DNA from: an uncultured bacterium
GTDB taxonomy: Bacteria; Bacillota; Clostridia; Lachnospirales; Lachnospiraceae
Assembly: GCA_947086625.1 (NCBI GenBank)
Contig: CAMTZV010000145.1
Location: 1 to 5,404 of the forward strand
Length of the DNA stretch: 5,404 bases
Direction of reading: 5' to 3'
The stretch's first letter is position 1. The number at the start of each line of letters is the position of its first letter. The notes beneath the pieces are model-generated. The model was given only the letters and a program-made list of their open reading frames with translations. It was not told the origin of the DNA and ran no database searches. Shown here in pieces: positions 1 through 5,404 of this stretch. Position numbers and translations under genes: made by a program.

Positions 1-113
1 ATTCGCGCACGTATGACATCTGCATCAACAGCAGCTTAAAAGGGCTGGATGTGACGACGGACGTGCTCGAGGCATACATCCGGGCGCGCGTGAAATTGCA
101 GGAGGAAGTATAG
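1..113 (+). CDS. Cytidylate kinase-like family protein, C-terminal fragment (partial)
   Basis: The only open frame reaching the left edge ends at a TAG at 111-113. It gives 36 visible residues, and the 5' part lies outside the window. The fragment contains the stretch RTYDICINSSLKGLD, which resembles the C-terminal 'YDLCINSS..G(I/L)' segment of the cytidylate kinase-like family (AAA_26 type), P-loop proteins related to Cmk that are common in Clostridia. In that family this segment lies just before the last helix, and here a helical tail (VLEAYIRARVKLQEEV) follows. The P-loop and substrate-binding parts cannot be seen, so catalytic competence is unknown. The next gene starts 27 nt downstream on the same strand, suggesting co-transcription with the YitT gene. 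The family call is from memory of the motif and is moderate. The existence of a coding end here is likely, because the frame is fully open and a ribosome binding site for the next gene follows immediately. Confidence 0.6.
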   Translation, partial: SRTYDICINSSLKGLDVTTDVLEAYIRARVKLQEEV

Positions 114-140
114 GAGAAAGGAACGAAAAGGAGGCGGTGC

Positions 141-1001
141 ATGAAGGAGTGCAGGATCATAAATTTTATATTTTTAACGCTTGCAGGGATCGTCAACGCG
201 TTTGGCGTCGTGATGTTTCTGGCGCCGGTGAAGCTCTATGACAGCGGGATATCGGGTACGTCCATGCTGATCTCGCAGCTGACGCCGGAGTGGTGCAGCC
301 TTTCGCTTTTGCTGCTCATACTAAACGTTCCGATCTTTTTGCTCGGCTTAAAGCGTGAGGGTGTGGCGTTTACAATTTACGCGATCTATGCGGTTGCGGT
401 TTACGCGGTCGTGGCGTTTGTCATCACGGATATTCTGCCGGTGGACGTGAGCTTTGTCTCGCCGCTGGCCGGTTCGGATCTGTTTCTGTGCGCGATCTTC
501 GGCGGCATCATCTCGGGCTGTGGGAGCGGCCTTGCCGTGCGCTTCGGCGGGGCGATGGACGGCGTCGACATTCTGGGCGTGATGTTTTCAAAAAAAATCG
601 GCATCAGCCTCGGCAGCTTTATCATGGTCTACAACGTGCTGCTCTACATCATCTGCGGCATTGCCATCGGAAGCTGGATTTTGCCGCTCTACTCGATTGT
701 GACCTACGCGGCGGCGTCGAAGACGATCGATTTTCTCGTGGAGGGCTGCGACCGCTCAAAGGCGGCGTTCATCATCACGACGCAGGCGGATCAGATCTGC
801 GGGGAATTGTCGAAGACGTTTGAAAACGGCATCACCTTAATCGACGCGAAGGGCTATTACTCCGGCTCGGAAAAGACGATGATCTATTTTGTCGTCAACC
901 GGTTTCAGATCCGGAAGATTAAAACGCTCGTCCATGTCATCGACCCGGCGGCCTACATCACGATCAACGAGGTGGCGGATATTTTCCCGGCGAACGGATA
1001 G
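141..1001 (+). CDS. YitT family membrane protein (DUF161 plus C-terminal DUF2179)
   Basis: This is a 286-residue integral membrane protein, the usual length for the YitT family. The N-terminal half is strongly hydrophobic, with likely membrane segments near residues 7-30, 52-70, 76-98, 112-134 and 155-192. The loop at about 126-158 (GSGLAVRFGGAMDGVDILG, then KKIGISLG) is the family's conserved glycine-rich repeat region. The soluble C-terminus (about 205-270: AAFIITTQAD, ITLIDAKGYYSG, then a segment ending in INEVADIF) is a DUF2179 domain, a small alpha/beta fold resembling ligand-binding domains. It sits on the cytoplasmic membrane. Its substrate is not established for most members, so no transport role is assigned. 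The ATG is set by AAGGAGG at 128-134, six bases upstream. The gene is 27 nt behind the kinase-like gene and probably shares its transcript. The family call is confident; the function is unknown. Confidence 0.93.
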   Translation: MKECRIINFIFLTLAGIVNAFGVVMFLAPVKLYDSGISGTSMLISQLTPEWCSLSLLLLILNVPIFLLGLKREGVAFTIYAIYAVAVYAVVAFVITDILPVDVSFVSPLAGSDLFLCAIFGGIISGCGSGLAVRFGGAMDGVDILGVMFSKKIGISLGSFIMVYNVLLYIICGIAIGSWILPLYSIVTYAAASKTIDFLVEGCDRSKAAFIITTQADQICGELSKTFENGITLIDAKGYYSGSEKTMIYFVVNRFQIRKIKTLVHVIDPAAYITINEVADIFPANG

Positions 1002-1072
1002 TGTAAAAATGGCTTGCGGTGGAACCGTAAAACGTGGTATCTTTATAGGGTATCATACGAAGGAGAAGAAAG

Positions 1073-1705
1073 ATGCTGCACGACGGGGACATCCGCGAGC
1101 CGCTGTTTGATTTTCTGGAAGAGCGGCTGGGAAAAATACGGATCATAGAGGAAAAAACGATGGGCCGCTCGCGTGCGGATATCGTCATGGTGCTGCCGGA
1201 GGCGCTGGCGGGCATCGAGATCAAGAGCGACGCGGACAGCTACGCGCGGCTCGCCAGGCAGGTGGAGGATTACGACCGGTATTTTGACTTTAACTACGTA
1301 GTCGTCGGCTCCACCCACGCGGCGCACATCAGAGAGCATGTGCCGGGCCACTGGGGCGTGATTTCTGTGGAGGAGCTGGAAGCGGGCGGGGCACTGGATT
1401 TCTATGTGATCCGTGAGGCGGCGCGAAATCCCTTCATGGAGCCGGAAAAAAAGCTGCGGCTTTTGTGGCGGCCGGAGCTTGCGCACATTCAGGAGAAAAA
1501 CGGTATGTTCCGCTATGGCTCCGCGAGCAAGGAGTTTGTGCGGCGAAAAATCCTGGAGTGCGTGCCGCAGGAGCTTTTGTGGCGGCAGTTTTCGGAGGAG
1601 CTGTTTGAGCGGGATTACACGACCGTCGCACAGACGCTGGAGGAATACCGGCGGACGCATAAGCGGACGGCGCGGCCCGCAAAAAAGCGCAGACAGAGGA
1701 GATGA
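1073..1705 (+). CDS. sce7726 family protein, PD-(D/E)xK nuclease-like
   Basis: This 210-residue soluble protein matches what I know of the sce7726 family, a group of unknown function. The N-terminal half carries a recognisable PD-(D/E)xK nuclease core: a helix with acidic residues (E26/E27), then SRAD with D36 on a beta strand, then GIEIKSD with E49 and K51. Next comes RQVEDYDRYF, where Q63-xxx-Y67 fits the QxxxY motif of RecB-like nucleases. All metal-binding and catalytic positions appear intact, so DNA cleavage or binding is plausible but inferred. The second half includes WRPELAHI and ELFERDYTT segments that I associate with the family, and it ends in a very basic tail (HKRTARPAKKRRQRR) that could bind nucleic acid. 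The start is ATG 1073 with AAGGAG at 1060-1065. It stands alone, without a visible methyltransferase, helicase or partner toxin. The 71-nt upstream gap could hold a weak promoter, but none is convincing. Confidence 0.85.
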   Translation: MLHDGDIREPLFDFLEERLGKIRIIEEKTMGRSRADIVMVLPEALAGIEIKSDADSYARLARQVEDYDRYFDFNYVVVGSTHAAHIREHVPGHWGVISVEELEAGGALDFYVIREAARNPFMEPEKKLRLLWRPELAHIQEKNGMFRYGSASKEFVRRKILECVPQELLWRQFSEELFERDYTTVAQTLEEYRRTHKRTARPAKKRRQRR

Positions 1706-1753
1706 GAGCCGCACGGCTTTGAGAAGTAACGTCAACACGACAACAGAAAGAGC

Positions 1754-1757
1754 AGGG
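1754..1757 (+). promoter_or_regulatory. Ribosome binding site deciding the start of the DUF2520 gene
   Basis: AGGG at 1754-1757 lies five bases before ATG 1763. An in-frame GTG at 1757 overlaps this site and would have only a poor purine stretch (AAAGAG, 1747-1752) before it. The ATG also begins the normal family N-terminus (MRIGFIGAG), with the first beta strand directly after the start. ATG 1763 is therefore preferred over GTG 1757. Confidence 0.6.
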
Positions 1758-1762
1758 TGAAA

Positions 1763-2614
1763 ATGAGGATCGGATTTATCGGTGCGGGCCGGGTGGGCTG
1801 CATGCTTGGAAAATATTTGAAGGAACATGGGGAGGGTTTTACGCTGGCAGGCTATTACAGCGAGAGCAGCGAATCTGCAAGCGACGCGGCAAGGTTTACG
1901 GGCAGCGAGGTTTACGGGACGCCGGAGGCGCTTTTTGCGGATTGCGATGCGGTGTTTGTGACGACGCCCGACGACGCGATCGCGGCGGTCTGGCAGAGAT
2001 TATGCGAGTGCGAGACGCCGGCGGAGGGAAAGCTGCTCGTCCATTGCAGCGGCGTGCTGACGTCGAAGGTTTCTGCGGATGCAGAGTCCAAAGGGATCAC
2101 GCAGGTGAGCCTGCATCCCCTGTATGCGTTCTCCGACCGCTGGGAAAATTGTAAGATCATCGAAGACGCGCTCTTTACGATCGAGGGCAGCGGCCCGCGG
2201 CTGGAGGAGTTTCGTGCGTTGCTTTTGGAGAGTGGGCTGATGCTGCAGCGGCTGGACGCGGAAAAGAAGATCAAATACCACGCGGCGGCGACGGCTGCGT
2301 CGAATCTTATGGTCGGGCTCGGGGAGCTTGCAATCGGGCTTTTGGAGGAATGCGGCTTCGACCGCCCGTACGCGCGGGTGGCGCTGCGGCCGCTCATGCA
2401 GGGCAATCTGGACGCGGTGATGGAAAAGGGGACGATGGAGGCGCTGACCGGGCCCGCGGAGCGGGCGGATGTGTCGACCGTAGCGCTTCATCTGCAGGCG
2501 CTTTCCGGCGAGGACCGGGAAATTTACCGTCTGCTCACGAAAAAGCTCGTCGCGCTCGCGGAAAAGAAGCACCCCGAACGGGACTACGCGCAGATGGAGG
2601 AGATTTTGCGCTGA
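1763..2614 (+). CDS. Rossmann-like and DUF2520 domain-containing protein
   Basis: This is a 283-residue soluble protein built like small NAD(P)-dependent dehydrogenases. The N-terminus holds a GxGxxG dinucleotide-binding loop (GAGRVG, residues 7-12) after a first beta strand, and the Rossmann-like domain runs to about residue 120. It includes VFVTTPDDAI (64-73) and the conserved HCSG (94-97). SLHPLYAF (116-123) leads into the DUF2520 helical domain (about 125-260). That domain has the KYHAAATAASN stretch (171-181), whose lysine and asparagine sit where beta-hydroxyacid dehydrogenase relatives keep catalytic residues. The family resembles ProC/6PGDH-type and F420-dependent NADP oxidoreductases, but its substrate is not established. 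Relatives are, as I recall, sometimes found beside pantothenate genes, and no panBCD is seen here. It follows the sce7726 gene by 57 nt and precedes the DegV gene by 80 nt. The family call is secure; the reaction is unknown. Confidence 0.9.
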   Translation: MRIGFIGAGRVGCMLGKYLKEHGEGFTLAGYYSESSESASDAARFTGSEVYGTPEALFADCDAVFVTTPDDAIAAVWQRLCECETPAEGKLLVHCSGVLTSKVSADAESKGITQVSLHPLYAFSDRWENCKIIEDALFTIEGSGPRLEEFRALLLESGLMLQRLDAEKKIKYHAAATAASNLMVGLGELAIGLLEECGFDRPYARVALRPLMQGNLDAVMEKGTMEALTGPAERADVSTVALHLQALSGEDREIYRLLTKKLVALAEKKHPERDYAQMEEILR

Positions 2615-2679
2615 GCCGTCAGAGCAGGAGGCGTCATGGCGCGTTTGTGTTAAGCCAGGGGGTTTGCCGAAAACGGGAC

Positions 2680-2686
2680 AAGGAGG
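2680..2686 (+). promoter_or_regulatory. Ribosome binding site deciding the DegV start
   Basis: AAGGAGG at 2680-2686 lies eight bases before ATG 2695. The reading frame is open far upstream, to a possible start at 2350 inside the DUF2520 gene. Only the part from 2695 has family similarity, beginning with the typical VKIISDST strand, so this site fixes the start at 2695. Confidence 0.85.
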
Positions 2687-2694
2687 AATCAGGC

Positions 2695-3546
2695 ATGGTT
2701 AAAATCATTTCGGACAGCACGTGCGATCTGTCGCCGGAGCTGGTGGAAAAATATAATGTCGGCATTCTGCCGCTTCACATTTTACTCGGGGAAAAGGAGT
2801 TTGAGGACGGAAAGGACATCACGCCGGACGAGATTTTTCAGTGGTCGGATGCGAATGCGACGACGCCAAAGACGTCCGCGCCGTCGATGGAGGCGGCTAT
2901 GGAGACGCTGCGGCCCTACACGGACGCGGGGACGGAGTGCGTCTGCTTTTGTATTTCGGAGTCCATGTCCACGTGCGGCAACGTGATCCGCATGGCGGCG
3001 CAGGAGCTTGGCGCGGAAGCGCTCGTGCACGTCATAAACTCCGAGAACCTCTCCACCGGGATCGGGCTTCTCGTCATCGAGGCGGCGATTCTGGCACAGG
3101 AGGGAGCGCCTGCGGCACAGATCGTGGAGCGCATCGAGGCGCTGCGCCCGCTTGTGCGTGCGAGCTTTGTGGTGGACACGCTCGTGTATCTGCACCGGGG
3201 CGGCCGCTGCGGCGGGCTCGCGGCGATGCTCGGCGGCGCGCTGAAGCTCCACCCGAAAATCGTCGTGCGGGATGGCGCTATGAGCAGCACGAAAAAGTAC
3301 CGCGGCGGTATTAAGGCGGTGGCGCTCTCCTACGCGAAGGATATGGAGCAGGAGCTTCGGGCGGCACGCCCCGAGCGCGTGTTTATCACGCACACGTGCG
3401 CGTCGCCTGCGGTGGTGGAGCCGGTGCGCGCCTATCTGGAAGGCCTGGGGATTTTTTCGGAGATTCTCGAGACGCGGGCGGGCGGCGTGGTGAGCAGCCA
3501 CTGCGGCCCGGGGACGCTTGGCGTTTTGTTCATCGCGAAATCGTAG
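2695..3546 (+). CDS. DegV family protein (FakB-like fatty-acid-binding protein)
   Basis: This 283-residue protein has the normal DegV length. DegV/FakB proteins bind a fatty acid and present it to the FakA kinase for phosphorylation, feeding exogenous fatty acids into phospholipid synthesis in Firmicutes. Visible hallmarks are the N-terminal IISDSTCDL (4-12), PLHI (26-29), the TSAPS motif (60-64), a DTLxYLxRGGR motif (161-171), and a C-terminal SSHCGPGTLG (267-276) whose H269 matches the carboxylate-binding histidine. The loop that is usually S..LSGTY.SA reads SESMSTCGN (88-96). It keeps a serine (S92) at the expected place but loses the LSGTY consensus, and it lies in a cysteine-rich stretch (C82, C84, C86, C94). 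Start ATG 2695 is chosen from the ribosome binding site at 2680-2686 and family similarity. No fakA-like gene is in the window. The family call is firm; the ligand, and whether this copy is a true FakB, are inference. Confidence 0.93.
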   Translation: MVKIISDSTCDLSPELVEKYNVGILPLHILLGEKEFEDGKDITPDEIFQWSDANATTPKTSAPSMEAAMETLRPYTDAGTECVCFCISESMSTCGNVIRMAAQELGAEALVHVINSENLSTGIGLLVIEAAILAQEGAPAAQIVERIEALRPLVRASFVVDTLVYLHRGGRCGGLAAMLGGALKLHPKIVVRDGAMSSTKKYRGGIKAVALSYAKDMEQELRAARPERVFITHTCASPAVVEPVRAYLEGLGIFSEILETRAGGVVSSHCGPGTLGVLFIAKS

Positions 3547-3584
3547 CGGCGCGGATTTTTTAAAAACGGGAGAGGAGAGAAGCG

Positions 3585-3626
3585 ATGATTCTTTGCATAG
3601 CAAAAGCTCCATGCAGGGTCTTTTAA
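3585..3626 (+). CDS. Possible 13-codon small ORF or leader peptide
   Basis: An ATG at 3585 opens a 13-codon frame, MILCIAKAPCRVF, ending at TAA 3624-3626. A strong purine-rich Shine-Dalgarno sequence, with AGGAG at 3573-3577, lies seven bases upstream. It begins 38 nt after the DegV stop and 139 nt lie between its stop and the MFS start. Its second half overlaps the left arm of a perfect 9-bp inverted repeat, so ribosome movement over this ORF would compete with that hairpin. Such an arrangement is seen in translational attenuators of efflux and resistance genes. It could also be a small peptide belonging to a repeated element, or chance. I do not recognise the peptide, and nothing beyond the ribosome binding site and the overlap with the repeat supports its translation. 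Confidence 0.35.
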   Translation: MILCIAKAPCRVF

Positions 3627-3644
3627 GGCAGGACGGCATGGAGC
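3606..3644. repeat. Perfect 9-bp inverted repeat (hairpin)
   Basis: GCTCCATGC at 3606-3614 is perfectly complementary to GCATGGAGC at 3636-3644, with a 21-nt loop. There is no T-run after it on the plus strand (GGTGTGCG follows), so it is not a standard terminator for the DegV gene. Read on the minus strand, the stem is followed by TTTT only, a weak terminator at best. A second small stem (TTTGC 3592-3596 with GCAAA 3600-3604) lies just upstream. TGCAT at 3594-3598 could instead pair with ATGCA at 3611-3615, giving a mutually exclusive fold. A role as an attenuator or a REP-like repeat is inference. Confidence 0.6.
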
Positions 3645-3689
3645 GGTGTGCGCGTGACCGGTGTAAGATCAGGTGACGCGTGAAAACTG

Positions 3690-3765
3690 CCGGAAGACTT
3701 TGCAAATTTCAATATTTCTATGACATGCAATGACAGATGAGTATATTTGAAAGGGAGCAAAGTCT
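3690..3765 (+). promoter_or_regulatory. AT-rich upstream region of the MFS gene, likely promoter/operator
   Basis: This patch is clearly AT-richer than its surroundings. It contains an 8-bp palindrome TTTGCAAA (3699-3706), two TGACA repeats ten bases apart (3721-3725, 3731-3735), and TTTCAA (3707-3712) mirrored by TTGAAA (3747-3752). A candidate -35/-10 pair is ATGACA (3720-3725) and TATATT (3742-3747) with a 16-bp spacer, but its start point would fall inside the ribosome binding site (AAGGGAG, 3751-3757). The exact promoter is therefore uncertain and may lie further upstream. Confidence 0.35.
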
Positions 3766-5076
3766 ATGAATCATGACAGACAATTTTTTCAGGAAACGAA
3801 AGCATTTTTACTGCTTTGGATGACACAGTCCTTTTCGGGGCTTGGCAGCGCGATGACGGGCTACGCGCTCGTGCTCTGGTCGTATACGCGGGAGGGCTCG
3901 GCGCTTTTGACGGCGCTTTTAATGGTCAGCTCCTACGCGCCCTACGTGCTGCTCTCCGTGTTTGCGGGAGCGCTTTGCGACCGGTGGGACAAGAAGCGCA
4001 CGATGCTCGTGTGCGATACGGCGGCGGCGCTTACGACGGTCGTGATGCTGCTCTTGCTGCGCGCCGGCGCGCTTGAGATCTGGCATCTGTACGCGATCAA
4101 CGCGGTCAACGGCGTGATGAATACGGTGCAGCAGCCCGCCTCCGAGGTGGCGGTGACGCGGCTTCTGCCGGAAAAGTATTACCAGCGGGTCGGGGGCCTG
4201 CGCTATCTCGCAAGCTCGTTCAATGCGATTTTGACGCCGGTCATCGCGACGGCGGTGCTGGGGCTTGCCGGGATGGAGGCGATCGTGGCGATCGACCTGT
4301 GTACGTTTGCGGCGGCGTTTTTGACGCTGGCGCTGTGCATCCGCATACCGGAGGAGAAACGGAAGGAACAGGAGCCGGAGAAGCTTCTGACGGCCGCAAG
4401 GGCGGGCGTCGCCTATCTGAGGGACGAGCGGGGGATTTTTGACCTGATCCTGTTTCTGGCGGCGATCAATCTGGTGGCGTCGGTTTATGAGGCGGCGTTC
4501 CCGGCGATGCTGCTCTCGCGAAACGGCGGGAGCGAGCGGGCGCTGGGGACCGTAAACGCGGTGATCGGCGTGACGACGCTTGCGGGAAGTGTGCTGGCGT
4601 CCTTTATGAGAGCGCCGAAAAGCCGCGTGCGCGTGATCTGCAACTGCCTGCTGTTCTCGATGAGCACGGAGAACTTTTTGCTGGCGTTTGGGAGGACGCC
4701 GCTTGTCTGGTGCGTCGGCGGGTTTCTCGGGTGGCTGTTCATACCGCTGATGAGCGCGAATCTGGACGCGATCGTGCGGCTGCGCGTGCCGCAGGAGATG
4801 CAGGGGCGCGTGTATTCCGTGCGCAACTCGCTTCAGTTTTTTACGATACCGATCGGGTATCTTTTGGGCGGGGCGCTGGTGGATTACGTGTGCGAACCGC
4901 TTCTTGCGCGTCAGCGCACAGACAGTCTGCTGGTGCGGCTGTTTGGGGCCGGAAAAGGCTCCGGCGCGGCGTTTTTATTTTTTCTGCTCGCGTTTGCGGG
5001 CATCGGCGTTTGCATATACTTCCGGCGCGACCCGCATCTGTGGGAGCTGGAAAAGGGCGGAGGCGCGTCCGACTAA
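3766..5076 (+). CDS. MFS transporter, DHA3-type drug/macrolide efflux-like
   Basis: This is a 436-residue polytopic membrane protein with about 12 hydrophobic segments, the usual size for proton-driven MFS antiporters. Between segments 2 and 3 it carries MFS motif A as GALCDRWDKKR (68-78), with D72 and R73 present. NTVQQPASEVAVTRLLP (119-135) and VPQEMQGRVYSVRN (341-354) are typical of the DHA3 group, which includes MefA-like macrolide exporters and related drug or unknown-substrate exporters. A charged cytoplasmic loop (about 194-225) separates the two six-helix halves. It sits in the cytoplasmic membrane and probably exports a small molecule, but the substrate cannot be told from sequence. 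Start ATG 3766 has AAGGGAG at 3751-3757. It is preceded by a 219-nt gap with possible control elements, so it is probably its own transcription unit. Its TAA overlaps the stop of the convergent Nudix gene and is followed in frame by a second stop, TAG. Confidence 0.9.
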   Translation: MNHDRQFFQETKAFLLLWMTQSFSGLGSAMTGYALVLWSYTREGSALLTALLMVSSYAPYVLLSVFAGALCDRWDKKRTMLVCDTAAALTTVVMLLLLRAGALEIWHLYAINAVNGVMNTVQQPASEVAVTRLLPEKYYQRVGGLRYLASSFNAILTPVIATAVLGLAGMEAIVAIDLCTFAAAFLTLALCIRIPEEKRKEQEPEKLLTAARAGVAYLRDERGIFDLILFLAAINLVASVYEAAFPAMLLSRNGGSERALGTVNAVIGVTTLAGSVLASFMRAPKSRVRVICNCLLFSMSTENFLLAFGRTPLVWCVGGFLGWLFIPLMSANLDAIVRLRVPQEMQGRVYSVRNSLQFFTIPIGYLLGGALVDYVCEPLLARQRTDSLLVRLFGAGKGSGAAFLFFLLAFAGIGVCIYFRRDPHLWELEKGGGASD

Positions 5077-5404
5077 TAGCGGATGAGTGTCGAGCCGGTC
5101 AGTGTATCGCCCTCGTAGGCGAGCTTCAGTGAGAAGACGCGGTCGTGCTCGACAAGCTCCTTCAAAAAGATGCGGTCGCCCTCCCACAGGTTTAAGGAGA
5201 GCACGTCGTCTCTGGCGACCCATGCGAGTACGCCCTCCGGGCAGTCGGGCAGTATGCCCGGCTGCGCGCGGGCGGTAAACAGGTGCATGTATTCGCCCTC
5301 CCATTCATTGGAGAGGAACGTCACGATGCCGCGGAAGCGGTAGTCGGTGAGTGTGAGTCCGGTTTCCTCCCGGACCTCCCTCAGTGCACACTCATCGGGG
5401 CTTT
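5073..5404 (-). CDS. Nudix hydrolase, 8-oxo-dGTP diphosphatase-like (5' partial)
   Basis: Read on the minus strand, an open frame enters from the right edge and ends at TAG (complement of 5073-5075). It gives 109 complete visible codons; the N-terminus is outside the window. Near the edge the protein reads SPDECALREVREETGLTL, which is most of a Nudix box: REVREETGL fits the REUxEExGU core that binds the metal and cleaves a nucleoside diphosphate-linked substrate. The upstream glycine of the box lies beyond the edge. The downstream part (FLSNEWEGEYMHLF, LNLWEGDRIFL, FSLKLAYEGDTL) resembles the MutT/8-oxo-dGTP diphosphatase group of Clostridia, which cleans oxidised nucleotides from the pool. 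An internal GTG at 5322-5324 is not a real start, because it would remove the active site. The gene converges on the MFS gene, with stops overlapping by 4 bp. The Nudix assignment is firm; the exact substrate is inferred. Confidence 0.9.
   Translation of the reverse strand, partial: SPDECALREVREETGLTLTDYRFRGIVTFLSNEWEGEYMHLFTARAQPGILPDCPEGVLAWVARDDVLSLNLWEGDRIFLKELVEHDRVFSLKLAYEGDTLTGSTLIRY

Noticed and set aside
1707..1721. Possible intrinsic terminator after the sce7726 gene (AGCC/GGCT stem followed by TTTG)
   Set aside because: The stem is only 4-5 bp with a very tight loop and three T residues, too weak to call.
1043..1828. Long minus-strand open frame (261 codons) opposite the sce7726 gene
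   Set aside because: It lies opposite a recognised gene, is rich in Arg, Leu, His and Pro as expected from reading GC-rich coding DNA in antisense, matches no family I know, and runs across intergenic gaps.
2350..2694. Upstream in-frame extension of the DegV gene, which would give 398 residues and overlap the DUF2520 gene
   Set aside because: The extra 115 residues are low-complexity Gly/Ala/Arg sequence from another frame of the DUF2520 gene. A strong ribosome binding site and the normal DegV N-terminus mark ATG 2695.
3556..3566. T-run and A-run (TTTTTTAAAAA) just after the DegV stop, considered as a terminator
   Set aside because: There is no GC-rich stem before the T-run, and the A/T palindrome alone would not terminate transcription.
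2782..3705. Long minus-strand open frame (307 codons) opposite the DegV gene
   Set aside because: It has the same shadow-frame composition (many Arg, His and Ala), no recognisable domain and no good ribosome binding site, while the plus strand encodes a clear DegV protein.
5087..5278. Plus-strand frame inside the Nudix gene
   Set aside because: It is an Arg-rich shadow with no ribosome binding site, and the minus strand carries a clear Nudix box.

Overview
The window looks like a chromosomal stretch from a GC-rich member of the Clostridia, most likely Lachnospiraceae. This is inferred from strong AGGAGG-type ribosome binding sites, short gaps between co-directional genes, and the gene families present: YitT, sce7726, DUF2520, DegV and a DHA3-type MFS. 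No rRNA, tRNA, CRISPR array, insertion sequence or phage gene was seen. Base composition and codon use look uniform apart from one AT-richer patch around 3690-3765.

Layout. Positions 1-113 hold the 3' end of a plus-strand gene whose last 36 residues resemble the C-terminus of cytidylate kinase-like proteins. It is followed 27 nt later by a YitT-family membrane protein (141-1001). After a 71-nt gap comes an sce7726-family protein with a PD-(D/E)xK nuclease-like core (1073-1705). Next are a Rossmann/DUF2520 protein (1763-2614) and a DegV-family fatty-acid-binding protein (2695-3546). All of these lie on the plus strand with gaps of 27-80 nt, so they could share transcripts, but their functions do not form an obvious single pathway.

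The 219-nt gap at 3547-3765 is the least explained part of the window. It holds a 13-codon ORF with a good Shine-Dalgarno sequence, overlapped by a perfect 9-bp inverted repeat, and then an AT-rich patch that probably carries control elements for the next gene. That gene is a 12-TM-type MFS exporter of the drug/macrolide efflux class (3766-5076). It converges on a minus-strand Nudix hydrolase (5073-5404, 5' end outside the window), and the two stop codons overlap by 4 bp.

Most of the window is ordinary housekeeping or accessory content. The best candidates for something undescribed are the small ORF plus inverted repeat at 3569-3644 and the free-standing sce7726 nuclease-like gene. No clear new multi-gene system is visible.
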